DNA of 64,000 nt from Alcaligenes sp. SORT26 (GCF_017377875.1 NZ_CP070975.1:2356001-2420000); one strand, 5' to 3'; positions 1 through 8,055 are shown, counted from the stretch's first letter. The notes: generated from the letters alone by a model not told the origin. Translations and numbers: made by a program.

Positions 1-47
1 TGTACGACGGCGCTGTGATCGGGATGGAAAAACTGGCTTGCATTCAT
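1..47 (-). CDS. 5' end of an unidentified gene (partial)
   Basis: An ATG on the minus strand at 47 opens a reading frame that runs off the left edge (MNASQFFHPDHSAVV...). A GAGG Shine-Dalgarno lies 5 nt upstream, which is the main reason to call it. Only 15 residues are visible and I do not recognise the family. Codons 1-5 fall inside a 14-nt sequence that recurs at 167-180, about 130 nt upstream of the start. Confidence 0.45.
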   Translation of the reverse strand, partial: MNASQFFHPDHSAVV

Positions 48-296
48 GGGTACCTCTACACATTGGTACAGGGACGGCCACCCCGCTCTGAAAGGCTAAG
101 GATGTGTTTACCGTCGCAGTGGAAAGACAAAAATCGCTGATTGATTCGGGTAGGAATTACCGCCCGCTGGCTTGCATTCAGAACCAGCGGGCACTATCTC
201 GTGGTCATCGGCCATCGACACCTCTGTTTCGTTCAATGAGTTCTTCAACAAACAGCCTGCGTGTCGCACTACCGGGCCAACACACAGCGTTCTCCC
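48..296. other. intergenic region with hairpin and 14-nt repeat
   Basis: No credible gene. A perfect 9-bp inverted repeat (162-170 with 184-192, arms GCCCGCTGG/CCAGCGGGC, 13-nt loop) lies just downstream of the CorA-like operon. It has no T-run on either strand, so it is a weak terminator candidate. The left arm and loop contain the second copy of a 14-nt sequence (CTGGCTTGCATTCA) also found at 33-46. Confidence 0.5.
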
Positions 297-1199
297 TCAA
301 CGCAATGCGCCCGATTTTTTGATTGTCCATATCGGCACCGCCGTCAAAGCCAGAACGGTCACCAACTGCACCCACATTGTGCCTTCCCAAGATAACTCGG
401 GCATGACATGAAAGTTCTGACCATACCAGTTAATCAAGGCCGTGCCGGGCACCAGCAAGGCCCACAGCACGGTAAAGACTTTGGTCACGTTCAGATCACT
501 CATGGCCACGGATTCGCCTGCAGCACGCCAATGAAACCGTTGACGCTCAATGGCAAAATGCGCACGGCGCTGCATCCCTTCAATGGCGGCAATCAGCTCG
601 TCCACGCGGCTCAAGGCCATGCTTTGTCCCTGATACACCAAGCGGCGCAAACGCTGTGCGGCCTGCTCCAGATCGTCAATCGAATGCATGACGTAAGACA
701 GCGGCTTGTGCAGGGTGGCCATATGGCTATCCAGATCAATCATGTCCTCGGCACCGCGCGAATAATCCGTGCCTACATTGGATAGAAAGCCGCGCAGGGA
801 CAAGGTGGAGACGCTCAAGCCCTGATCAATGCGATCCAGCACTTGAGAGGTCTGGGCCAACAGTTGATACAGCAGCGTCAAGGCCAAGGCATGCGAGCTG
901 GCCAAAGACATTTCCTGCGCACTCAGGCGTTCCAGCGCCTGGCCTGGACGCAGCAGGCGATACCCCGTTTCCACGGTGTACAGCGGCTGTTCATCCTCTC
1001 CCAAGCGCCAGACCAGGTCAGAAACCTGTACCTGATCCTCCTGCAGGCGCACACAGCGGATACGGGTACTCATGCCCAGGCTGGCCTGAGTCTGCGGCAC
1101 CAGATCCACGCGGTACAACTTGCCCAAGTCCTCCAGTGCCTGACGGTCGGGGGCCTGCAAGCGCCGCCAGGAAGCCATATCCTTGAAACGGGCCGTCAT
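297..1199 (-). CDS. CorA-like divalent-cation transporter family protein (third paralogue of the operon)
   Basis: A 300-aa protein with the CorA/ZntB layout: a soluble, helix-rich N-terminal part, then two C-terminal membrane helices (about 240-262 and 272-292) and a short basic tail (IKKSGALR). The loop between the helices reads YGQNFHVMPEL. In canonical CorA this is YGMNF-x-x-MPEL, and the GMN triplet forms the pore entrance, so Gln replaces the usual Met. The start was set at 1199 because that ATG overlaps the TGA of the upstream paralogue (ATGA), which indicates translational coupling. It is last of five co-directional genes. The ion is unknown: Mg2+, Zn2+ or another divalent metal is possible, or a non-transport subunit of a mixed pentamer. 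Confidence 0.8.
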   Translation of the reverse strand: MTARFKDMASWRRLQAPDRQALEDLGKLYRVDLVPQTQASLGMSTRIRCVRLQEDQVQVSDLVWRLGEDEQPLYTVETGYRLLRPGQALERLSAQEMSLASSHALALTLLYQLLAQTSQVLDRIDQGLSVSTLSLRGFLSNVGTDYSRGAEDMIDLDSHMATLHKPLSYVMHSIDDLEQAAQRLRRLVYQGQSMALSRVDELIAAIEGMQRRAHFAIERQRFHWRAAGESVAMSDLNVTKVFTVLWALLVPGTALINWYGQNFHVMPELSWEGTMWVQLVTVLALTAVPIWTIKKSGALR

Positions 1200-2149
1200 C
1201 GCATCCACCCTTTGCGTTTCACGTAGGCCAAAGGAGCCAAGGCAAAAATGGCGGTCATGCCCATCACCAGCCACTCGCCGCTGACAATTTCCAGCTCGGG
1301 CATATTCGCAAAGTTCTGGCCGTAGAACGCAGCGATCAGCGTGGGCGGCAGGAACACGGCGGTCACCACCGTAAAGACCTTGATCACCTGGTTTTGCTTC
1401 AAATCCAATGTGGTCATCAAGGACTGCTGCAGATTGCGGATTTTGTCGTGCTGGAAACGGGCATAGCGGCGCAAGCTTTGAATGTCCGAAAGCAGCATGG
1501 ACAGGTTCTCTGCACTTTCACCACCGGGGGTACGACGCAGCCAGCGGCCCGCTCGTGCGAGCATCAACTGACCTTCCACGGTTTTAGCGACCAGCTCTTC
1601 CGCCTCACCCAAACCGATGGCGGTGCTGGCGATATCTGCTACCCCGGCCTGACGTCCCGAGGTATCAAAGCCGCCACTGGCCGCCGCGACCGTATCGCTG
1701 CGCTCGTCCAGACGACCGGCCACGTCAGAAATCGTGGCGCGAGCCTGATCGTTCAAGGCCTGCAAAATCATGAACAGAATCGACGCGGGGCTGGGTGCAG
1801 GCTGGCCCGAATCCACCAGGGCATGCAATTGCTGGCTGACCCGCTCCAGCGTATCCACACGTACGTCCTGCTCCACACTGATCAAACGATCTTTACCCAA
1901 AGCAAACAACAGACTGGTTTCCCGATACTGCTGTCCTTGGCGTATCACCATTTCCACGGGAATCAGAATAAAGCCTGCCTCTTCGGCGGCGGCACGGCCC
2001 CGTTTGATACTCAAATCCAGACCCAGTTTGGCCTGTGCCTCGGCCAATTCCTCGTGACGGCTGGCCGACAGTTGCAGCCATGCTGTTTTTTGCCCGCGCT
2101 TGTCGCTCAGGCTGGACACCACGGCACCCACCTGTTTTTTATCAGTCAT
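1196..2149 (-). CDS. CorA-like divalent-cation transporter family protein (second paralogue)
   Basis: 317 aa with the CorA fold signature at the C-terminus: helix 1 (KVFTVVTAVFLPPTLIAAF), the loop YGQNFANMPELE, helix 2 and the basic tail YVKRKGWMR. As in its downstream neighbour, the pore signature is GQN rather than GMN. The cytoplasmic domain is long and rich in Ala, Gln and charged residues, as usual for the family, but diverges strongly from the other two paralogues. The ATG is 3 nt after the TAA of a 99-aa membrane protein, and the TGA overlaps the next gene by 4 nt. Family membership is clear; substrate and direction of transport are not. Confidence 0.85.
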   Translation of the reverse strand: MTDKKQVGAVVSSLSDKRGQKTAWLQLSASRHEELAEAQAKLGLDLSIKRGRAAAEEAGFILIPVEMVIRQGQQYRETSLLFALGKDRLISVEQDVRVDTLERVSQQLHALVDSGQPAPSPASILFMILQALNDQARATISDVAGRLDERSDTVAAASGGFDTSGRQAGVADIASTAIGLGEAEELVAKTVEGQLMLARAGRWLRRTPGGESAENLSMLLSDIQSLRRYARFQHDKIRNLQQSLMTTLDLKQNQVIKVFTVVTAVFLPPTLIAAFYGQNFANMPELEIVSGEWLVMGMTAIFALAPLAYVKRKGWMR

Positions 2150-2152
2150 GGC

Positions 2153-2452
2153 TTAGTCCTCGCTTTGTACCTGTTCGGCGTCCGGGGAAACCATGTAGTG
2201 GCCGTACAAGTGCAGACCGGCAAAACTGCCCAGAATCAGGATGTACAGCACCACCACCGCAATCATGATTTCGCGTTCGATATGCGCGGTGCGCGGGCGG
2301 CTGGCACGGGCTCGGTCAATCGCCTGGCGACGCTGCTGGACCGCCGCGTTGGAGTCCGACTGCAGGCTCAAATCTTCATTCCAGACCAGACCACGCAATT
2401 TGTCCGAGCCTGCCGTTGCCACCTCGGCGCTGCTTTTCAGTGTGTTCAACAT
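2153..2452 (-). CDS. small single-pass membrane protein between CorA-like genes
   Basis: 99 aa. Residues 1-60 are hydrophilic and rich in Ala, Arg and Ser. One strongly hydrophobic helix follows (about 63-88, IMIAVVVLYILILGSFAGLH), then a short acidic tail (SPDAEQVQSED). A GGAAG Shine-Dalgarno precedes the ATG by about 8 nt. The TAA is 3 nt before the next CorA-like gene, so it is translated within that operon. I do not recognise a named family. Its position suggests an accessory subunit or stabiliser of the CorA-like proteins (inference). Confidence 0.7.
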   Translation of the reverse strand: MLNTLKSSAEVATAGSDKLRGLVWNEDLSLQSDSNAAVQQRRQAIDRARASRPRTAHIEREIMIAVVVLYILILGSFAGLHLYGHYMVSPDAEQVQSED

Positions 2453-2516
2453 ACGAAATTCTTCCCATTCATTTAATTGTCAAAGGCTGCGAGCCCGACG
2501 CTCGCCCAGGCGCGCT

Positions 2517-3455
2517 CTAGCGCAGCCAGCCCCGGTGTTTCACATAGATCAGCGGCAGCATGGAGAACAAGGCGGTGGAAATAATCCCCACCATTTCGGC
2601 GTGCTCCCATTGCAGAATCGGCATATAGGCAAAGTTCATGCTGTAGTAGGTGGAGATCAGCATGGCGGGCAGGAATACGGCCGTCACCACCGAGAACACC
2701 TTCACAATCTGGTTCTGTTTGACGTTCAACGCCATATTGTTGGTGGTCTGCAAAAGGCGGACACGGTCGTGCACAAAGTTCACCTGCTTTTCCACGGCCT
2801 CGATGTCTTCGATCAAGGTGTGGAATACCGGTTTGAGCTTTTCCTGATCGGCGGGTAAACGAGCTAGGGCATGACGGGCCGCCATAGCCAACTGCAACTG
2901 ACTTTCCAGACAATCGGACAGCAGCTCTTCCACTTCACTCAGGTCCATCTGGGTGGACACCACGTCGCTAACGCCAAAGTCCCGGTCTTTGGTTTCCAGG
3001 CTGTTGAGCACGGCATTGGTCTGGGTCAGCACTTTGCCAAGATCATGGCTCAGGGAATCCAGCAACTCGTCAGCCGCGTCGTTAATGGACTGCAAGATGA
3101 CGGCAAAGCTCTCGAAGGAGTCGTTCTCGCGGCCATCACGCTGCAAGCGTTGCAAGGCCTGGGCCAAGGGTTTGGGACTGGGGTCCGGCTCAATCGACAC
3201 CAGAACTTGGCTGCTCAGGATGAAGACCACACGGCTGGCTTTCTTCTGGCCCTTTTCCACATTCAGAAAGGTCACGGGCACAAAGCTGAACGCTCCTTCC
3301 TGAGTAGGGCTGTTCTGCAAGGTCTGGGGAATCTCCACGCCCAGCTTTTTGCGCAGGCCACTGATCTGCTCGGTGGCGTGGATGCTGATCCGCATCCAGT
3401 TATTGGGCTGGCCGTCATTGCCAAAAAGCGGCGGCGTTTTACCTTGGTCCGTCAT
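2517..3455 (-). CDS. CorA-like divalent-cation transporter family protein (first paralogue)
   Basis: 312 aa with a CorA-type C-terminus: helix 1 (KVFSVVTAVFLPAMLISTY), loop YSMNFAYMPIL, helix 2 and tail YVKHRGWLR. Here the pore triplet is SMN, Ser replacing the Gly of GMN, so all three paralogues differ from canonical CorA and in two different ways. The region around residues 195-245 is predicted helical, like the long stalk helix of CorA. The ATG overlaps the TGA of the upstream 112-aa membrane protein (ATGA). About 64 nt separate its TAG from the following 99-aa gene. Confidence 0.85.
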   Translation of the reverse strand: MTDQGKTPPLFGNDGQPNNWMRISIHATEQISGLRKKLGVEIPQTLQNSPTQEGAFSFVPVTFLNVEKGQKKASRVVFILSSQVLVSIEPDPSPKPLAQALQRLQRDGRENDSFESFAVILQSINDAADELLDSLSHDLGKVLTQTNAVLNSLETKDRDFGVSDVVSTQMDLSEVEELLSDCLESQLQLAMAARHALARLPADQEKLKPVFHTLIEDIEAVEKQVNFVHDRVRLLQTTNNMALNVKQNQIVKVFSVVTAVFLPAMLISTYYSMNFAYMPILQWEHAEMVGIISTALFSMLPLIYVKHRGWLR

Positions 3456-3790
3456 TGTTGATCTCCATCAGAACGGGTCTCTTGGGAGGTGGACGCATCG
3501 GGCGACGGCGTCGAGGTTCCCATGTAAAAACTGGAATGCGAGCCGGAGGTGGAACTGGTCCGGGTTTCCAGGTGCGAGTTGCTGAAAAACAGCCAGCTCA
3601 CCACCACAATCAAAATGCCCCACGAAGAGAGCAGCATGGAAAAAGACAAACGCTCGTAGCGCGACCAACGCTTGCGGCCCTTGAAGGGAGCGACACTGGG
3701 ACGACGCGCTGAGCGAGTCCAGACCTGGGCGGCAAGCGAGTTGTCTTGATACGGTTTGCTGCTCAAAGAAGAGGGAATGGTTTGCGGCAT
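3452..3790 (-). CDS. small single-pass membrane protein, first gene of the CorA-like operon
   Basis: 112 aa from the ATG at 3790, which has an AAGAG Shine-Dalgarno about 6 nt upstream. An in-frame ATG at 3850 would add 20 residues but lacks a site. A basic, Ser-rich N-terminal half precedes one membrane helix (about 49-71, MLLSSWGILIVVVSWLFF). The C-terminal tail is rich in Ser and Thr and probably extracytoplasmic. Its TGA overlaps the ATG of the first CorA-like gene. No named family recognised. Like the 99-aa protein, it may be an accessory of the CorA-like set. Confidence 0.6.
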   Translation of the reverse strand: MPQTIPSSLSSKPYQDNSLAAQVWTRSARRPSVAPFKGRKRWSRYERLSFSMLLSSWGILIVVVSWLFFSNSHLETRTSSTSGSHSSFYMGTSTPSPDASTSQETRSDGDQQ

Positions 3791-3897
3791 AGCACTCTTT
3801 TGGCTTGATAAAAACCAAACCAGCCGCCCATGACGATGCGACCCCCGCATGGGCTGGCTAGTTGTGGTGGGTTAACAGAAAAGGCAGCGTCCGGCGC

Positions 3898-4245
3898 TCA
3901 AGAGCGCTGGGGCTGTCGATACTCACGCAACCAGTCCTGCGTGCCGTAGCGGTGCGGGAACAGGGTGAACAAACTGGGTGCGGGGCCGGGGCTCTGGCGA
4001 CGGCCCAAATGACCAGTACGAATGCCCGTCGTCATGGCCGTCTGGATTTGGTGACGATCAGACTCAGGCAGCATGGCCAGGACATCAGCACGAACGCGCG
4101 CCGAGAGATCCGGCAAGGCCTTGGCAAAGGCCAAGGTGCCGTGTGAAGCCAGCAAGTCGCACACGGCGACGGGGCGGTAAGTAGCGACAGCCATGCGCAA
4201 AGCGCGTTGCAGGCCATCGTGGGGACGGGAGTAGCGAAACAGCAT
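3898..4245 (-). CDS. hypothetical protein, 115 aa
   Basis: The start at 4245 is supported by an AGGAG Shine-Dalgarno 6 nt upstream; an upstream in-frame start at 4284 lacks one. The protein is basic with an Ala/Leu-rich helical first half (about 10-70) and a Pro- and aromatic-rich tail (PSLFTLFPHRYGTQDWLREY). There is no signal peptide or membrane helix. I do not recognise a family. It lies about 100 nt upstream of the CorA-like operon on the same strand and could share a transcript, but the gap is large enough for a separate promoter. Confidence 0.5.
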   Translation of the reverse strand: MLFRYSRPHDGLQRALRMAVATYRPVAVCDLLASHGTLAFAKALPDLSARVRADVLAMLPESDRHQIQTAMTTGIRTGHLGRRQSPGPAPSLFTLFPHRYGTQDWLREYRQPQRS

Positions 4246-4926
4246 GAGATTCTCCTGAGGCACGCGGCCACAGAAGCACCTCACACGTCTAGACCGTGAG
4301 GAACCTGGAGCCGGTGCTCAATTCGCAGTGGGGTTTCATGCAGGCATGAAACGCTGGGCAGGACGCAGGTGTGCGTCTTTCAGATTCAGGGTCAGGGCCC
4401 AAGAACGTGCTCCTCTATCAATCAAAAAAACGGACTGTCTGTACAAAGACCTGGAACGGGCAAAGACATCAGCCATGAACAGGCGCTCTGCTTCGGTCTG
4501 AAAGGTCCAGGACCGTAGCCAATCGGACTCAAGCCTCAGGTACATCAGCACCTGAGGCTTGAGTCCGACCGATGAAACAGAAAGAGCGCATGAAATCTAC
4601 GGATCCCTCAAGAAAAATCCCGTTCTTGAGGAACAACAGAATTTTCGCATCGCAGCCCTGGCAGGGCCAGTCGGCATTGGGGCCTTGTGCATGGCCTTAA
4701 ACATAATGCGAATATGCCAAGGTATATATTCGCTGCGCCTGCAGCCCAATTCGGCCTGCATCCTCGGCCTTCCCTCTGCCGGATCCAAATCCCCACCGTA
4801 CACAGACAAGCCGCCATACGGGTTTTCCTGCGAGTACCGGCCAAATGGATTATTCTTGCAGTGTTTGCCCAGCAAAAAACCAATTCTTTATCCGCCCCAG
4901 AAGCGGATGTTTTACGTAGCACCACC
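4246..4926. other. 681-nt stretch without a convincing gene, containing three inverted repeats
   Basis: This divergent spacer separates the 115-aa gene (minus) from thiG (plus). Short ORFs here (e.g. minus 4336-4551, plus 4559-4930) have no recognisable homology or ribosome-binding site. It holds three perfect inverted repeats: 9 bp at 4333-4341/4344-4352, 18 bp at 4524-4541/4550-4567, and an AT-rich 8 bp at 4708-4715/4726-4733. The AT-rich segment 4690-4735 is the most promoter-like part. I looked for the conserved TPP-riboswitch cores (CUGAGA and the CCUGAUCUGG segment) before thiG and did not find them. Confidence 0.5.
4524..4567. repeat. perfect 18-bp inverted repeat with 8-nt loop
   Basis: Left arm 4524-4541 (CGGACTCAAGCCTCAGGT), loop ACATCAGC, right arm 4550-4567, an exact reverse complement. 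As RNA it would form a very stable hairpin on either strand. There is no T-run, and it is about 280 nt from the nearest upstream gene end, so it does not look like an intrinsic terminator. Confidence 0.85.
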
Positions 4927-5733
4927 ATGACCCAAACAGTGAACAACGATCCCTTTATCCTGGCCGGCACCAGCTACCAATCCCGGCTATTGGTAGGCAC
5001 CGGTAAATACAAAGATTTTGACGAAACCCGCCTGGCCATTGAAGCCAGCGGCGCTGAAATTGTGACTGTGGCCATTCGCCGCACCAATATCGGTCAAAAC
5101 GCCAACGAGCCCAATCTGCTCGATTACCTGCCCCCCTCCAAGTACACGCTGCTGCCCAACACGGCAGGCTGCTACACCGCTGACGACGCGGTGCGCACCT
5201 TGCGTCTGGCCCGCGAACTGCTGGACGGCCACAAACTGGTCAAACTGGAAGTGCTGGGCGACGCTGGCAATCTGTTCCCCAATATGCCCGAAACCCTGAA
5301 AGCCGCTAAAACTCTGGTGGATGAAGGTTTTGACGTCATGGTGTATTGCGCCGACGATCCCATCCAGGCCCGCATGCTGGAAGACATCGGCTGTGTCGCC
5401 ATCATGCCTTTGGCCTCCCTGATCGGTTCGGGCATGGGCATCATCAACCCCTGGAACCTGCGCCTGATCATCGATCAGAGCAAGGTGCCTGTGCTGGTGG
5501 ATGCCGGTGTCGGTACCGCCTCGGATGCGGCGATTGCCATGGAACTGGGCTGTGATGGCGTGCTGATGAACACCGCGATTGCCGGTGCCCGTCAGCCTGT
5601 GATGATGGCCAGCGCCATGAATCTGGCTGTGCAAGCCGGTCGCCACGCCTATCTGGCTGGCCGCGTGCCCCGCAAATACTACGATGCCGACCCCAGTTCG
5701 CCCACTGAGGGGCTGATTCACTCCCGTACCTGA
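4927..5733 (+). CDS. thiG: thiazole synthase ThiG
   Basis: 268 aa, full length for ThiG. The enzyme makes the thiazole phosphate moiety of thiamine from 1-deoxy-D-xylulose 5-phosphate, dehydroglycine and ThiS thiocarboxylate. The likely Schiff-base lysine is Lys106 in LVKLEVLG. The TIM-barrel phosphate-binding segments ([33 protein letters not shown]) are present. The ATG at 4927 fits the family start, but no Shine-Dalgarno is visible and the frame stays open for 80 codons upstream. No thiS lies upstream, unlike the common thiS-thiG pair. thiD follows 7 nt after the stop, so the two form a thiamine operon. Confidence 0.93.
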   Translation: MTQTVNNDPFILAGTSYQSRLLVGTGKYKDFDETRLAIEASGAEIVTVAIRRTNIGQNANEPNLLDYLPPSKYTLLPNTAGCYTADDAVRTLRLARELLDGHKLVKLEVLGDAGNLFPNMPETLKAAKTLVDEGFDVMVYCADDPIQARMLEDIGCVAIMPLASLIGSGMGIINPWNLRLIIDQSKVPVLVDAGVGTASDAAIAMELGCDGVLMNTAIAGARQPVMMASAMNLAVQAGRHAYLAGRVPRKYYDADPSSPTEGLIHSRT

Positions 5734-5740
5734 ACGAGAC

Positions 5741-6559
5741 ATGATTCCCAACACGCTGACCATTGCCGGAGTTGACCCCTCCGGCGGCGCCGGTATTCTG
5801 GCTGATGTCAAAGCCATGAGCGCCCTGGGTGCTTATGCCACCGCTGTCATTGCTGCCTTGACGGCACAAAACACCCAAGGTGTCACCGGCATCAGCCCGG
5901 TTCCTGCCGACTTTGTGCGCCAGCAAATTGATACCCTGTTTGCCGATGTGCGCATTGATGGCGTCAAGATCGGCATGTTGGGCCAGGAGGCCGTCACCAC
6001 CGTGGTGGCCGAACGCATGGCTCACTTCAAGCCCAAGCATCTGGTACTGGACCCGGTGATGATCGCCAAAAGTGGCGACCACCTACTAGAAAAGGCCGCC
6101 GTCCATGCCTTGCGCGAGCAACTGGTGCCCCAATGCACCATGATCACGCCCAATCTGCCCGAAGCCGGTGTCCTGCTGGATGCCCGCCCGGTAGAAACCG
6201 TCAAGGAAATGCGTCAGGCTGCCGAGCGCCTGCGTCGCCTGATGAATCACAGCGATCAGCGCTGGGTATTCCTGAAAGGCGGCCACCTGCCCGGTTCGGA
6301 CTGCATAGACTTGCTGCACGATGGCGACAAGATGATTGAAATGCCCGCCAAGCGTATTGATACCGCCAATACCCATGGCACTGGCTGCACCTTGTCGGCT
6401 GCACTGGCCGCCCTGCTGCCCCAATACAGCAATGTGCCGGACGCCGCCCTGGCTGCCAAAAAGTACTTGTACGAAGCCATTGCCCGTTCGGGTGAACTGA
6501 CTGTGGGCAGCGGACACGGTCCGGTGCATCACTTCCATAAACTGTGGCCATCGTCCTGA
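5741..6559 (+). CDS. thiD: bifunctional hydroxymethylpyrimidine kinase/phosphomethylpyrimidine kinase ThiD
   Basis: 272 aa of the ribokinase-like PfkB fold. It phosphorylates 4-amino-5-hydroxymethyl-2-methylpyrimidine twice to give HMP-PP, which is then joined to the ThiG thiazole product. Visible signatures are the N-terminal [16 protein letters not shown], the [12 protein letters not shown] segment, and the C-terminal anion-hole/catalytic motif [18 protein letters not shown] with its conserved GTGC. It starts 7 nt after thiG. mtnN follows after about 40 nt on the same strand. Confidence 0.95.
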   Translation: MIPNTLTIAGVDPSGGAGILADVKAMSALGAYATAVIAALTAQNTQGVTGISPVPADFVRQQIDTLFADVRIDGVKIGMLGQEAVTTVVAERMAHFKPKHLVLDPVMIAKSGDHLLEKAAVHALREQLVPQCTMITPNLPEAGVLLDARPVETVKEMRQAAERLRRLMNHSDQRWVFLKGGHLPGSDCIDLLHDGDKMIEMPAKRIDTANTHGTGCTLSAALAALLPQYSNVPDAALAAKKYLYEAIARSGELTVGSGHGPVHHFHKLWPSS

Positions 6560-6598
6560 TACGTGCCGTTTGATCGGGCCGCGTAAGGCCCCTGTCTT

Positions 6599-7294
6599 AT
6601 GTCTACACTTGGAATTATTGTCGCCATGCGCGAAGAGCTGGAAATTGTGCTGGAGCGCTTGCAAGAGCCCCAGACTATCCAGCGCGCAGGCATGGATTTT
6701 CATCGCGGCAGCTATCTGGGCAAACCTGTGGTTGCCGTGGTCTGCGGCGTAGGCAAGGTCAATGCAGCTGCCTGCACCCAGATGCTGATCTCGGAATTTG
6801 CCGTAGGCAGCATTATCAATATTGGTATTGCCGGTGCCGTCGAGCCCAGCATTCGCCCGGGCGATATCGTCATTGCCGATACGCTGGTCCAGCACGATGT
6901 GGAGCTCAAGGCTCTGGGGCTGGCGCCGGGACAAGTGTTCCGTCTGGATACCTTTGACTTTCCGGCTGACCCCGCCCTGCTGGCGGTTGCCCAAACGGCT
7001 GCCCAACAGATCGAAGGCCACCAGGTCCATACGGGCCGAATTGTTACCGGCGACCAATTTATCGCGTGTAACGATAAAATACAGTGGTTAAGCGCCACCT
7101 TTAACGCTTTAGCCTGCGAAATGGAAAGTGGCGCCATTGCCCAGGTGTGCTATCTGAATACCGTGCCTTTTGTCTGCATTCGCAGTATTTCAGACAATGC
7201 CAACAGCGAAGCGCACATGGATTTTGATACCTTTTTGCCCATCGCCGTCAATAACGCCAGCACCTTGCTCCATGCGATGGTGCCATCCTGCTAA
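6599..7294 (+). CDS. mtnN: 5'-methylthioadenosine/S-adenosylhomocysteine nucleosidase
   Basis: 231 aa, the usual MtnN/Pfs length. It hydrolyses MTA and SAH (and 5'-deoxyadenosine) to adenine plus the thioribose sugar, clearing inhibitory products of SAM metabolism. The N-terminus GIIVAMREELE, the glycine-rich NIGIAGAV, the substrate loop CEMESGAIAQV and the catalytic Asp in RSISDNAN match the family. 5'-deoxyadenosine is a product of radical-SAM steps such as ThiC/ThiH, a possible functional link to the upstream thiamine genes (inference). The Shine-Dalgarno is weak. Confidence 0.95.
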   Translation: MSTLGIIVAMREELEIVLERLQEPQTIQRAGMDFHRGSYLGKPVVAVVCGVGKVNAAACTQMLISEFAVGSIINIGIAGAVEPSIRPGDIVIADTLVQHDVELKALGLAPGQVFRLDTFDFPADPALLAVAQTAAQQIEGHQVHTGRIVTGDQFIACNDKIQWLSATFNALACEMESGAIAQVCYLNTVPFVCIRSISDNANSEAHMDFDTFLPIAVNNASTLLHAMVPSC

Positions 7295-7300
7295 GTCCAA

Positions 7301-7333
7301 CAGCGCATCTTTATCGATGCGCTGGCTTATAAT
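7301..7333 (+). promoter_or_regulatory. hairpin followed by a -10-like element upstream of pcm
   Basis: A perfect 9-bp hairpin (7301-7309 CAGCGCATC with 7316-7324 GATGCGCTG, 6-nt loop) follows the mtnN stop and may act as its terminator, although no T-run follows. TATAAT at 7328-7333 comes right after and could start pcm transcription about 35 nt before its ATG. No good -35 is visible at 16-18 nt spacing. Confidence 0.35.
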
Positions 7334-7368
7334 CGGCTCTTTGCCAAGCCTTTAGTTTTCTGGAAGCT

Positions 7369-8049
7369 ATGAACCATATTGCGCTGTCTGAACTCGAACG
7401 TGCCCGTTACTACATGGTGGAACAACAGATCCGTCCCTGGAACGTATCCGACGAAAAAGTGCTGCAAGCATTGGTCGAGGTCCAGCGTGAACGCTTTGTT
7501 CCCTCGTCTTTGCGCTCGTCGGCCTTTTCGGACACCGAGCTGCCACTGATTATCAATGCCGTGGACACGCACGAGACCATGCTCTCGCCCAAAGTGGAAG
7601 CCCGTCTGGCGCAAGAACTGCTCCTGGAAGCCAGCGATGGCGTGCTGGAAATTGGTACTGGTTCCGGTTATCAGGCGGCTTTGCTGGCTCACCTGTCCCA
7701 ACAAGTCACTTCCATCGAAATTGACAGCAAGCTGGCCGCTTTCGCCCAGGAAAACCTGCAACGCAACAATGTGCGCAACGTCAAAGTTGAAGTGGGCGAT
7801 GCACACGCAGGCTGGGGCACCACCGAGTACGACGCCATTTTGGTCACCGGCTCCGTGCCTACCATTCCTGATGCCTTGAAGTATCAGCTCTGTATCGGGG
7901 GCCGTCTGGTTGTAGTGGTCGGTCAAAACCCGGTCATGACGGCTGTACGTATTACACGCACCAGCGCTGCCAGCTTTGAGACAACGCCCCTGTTCGACAC
8001 CTGGATCAAGCCATTGCGCGGCACCGCCGTCTCTCAGTTTCGTTTTTAA
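7369..8049 (+). CDS. pcm: protein-L-isoaspartate O-methyltransferase
   Basis: 226 aa. This SAM-dependent enzyme methylates isoaspartyl residues in aged proteins and starts their repair. The N-terminal segment YYMVEQQIRPWNV and ...RERFVPSSLRSSAFSDTELPL are family features. The SAM-binding loop is VLEIGTGSGYQAALLA (about residues 91-106), followed by an acidic strand end (VTSIEIDS) and VGDAHAGW. A 6-nt gap to the next gene, a TolC-type channel, suggests co-transcription; this pairing is common in Betaproteobacteria. Confidence 0.92.
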   Translation: MNHIALSELERARYYMVEQQIRPWNVSDEKVLQALVEVQRERFVPSSLRSSAFSDTELPLIINAVDTHETMLSPKVEARLAQELLLEASDGVLEIGTGSGYQAALLAHLSQQVTSIEIDSKLAAFAQENLQRNNVRNVKVEVGDAHAGWGTTEYDAILVTGSVPTIPDALKYQLCIGGRLVVVVGQNPVMTAVRITRTSAASFETTPLFDTWIKPLRGTAVSQFRF

Positions 8050-8055
8050 ACATCT

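Noticed and set aside
4336-4551. 71-codon minus-strand ORF
   Set aside because: Its start lies inside the 18-bp inverted repeat, no Shine-Dalgarno precedes it, and no family is recognisable.
4735-4926. TPP riboswitch before thiG
   Set aside because: The conserved aptamer cores expected for TPP (CUGAGA and the CCUGAUCUGG-type segment) are not present in the leader region by eye.
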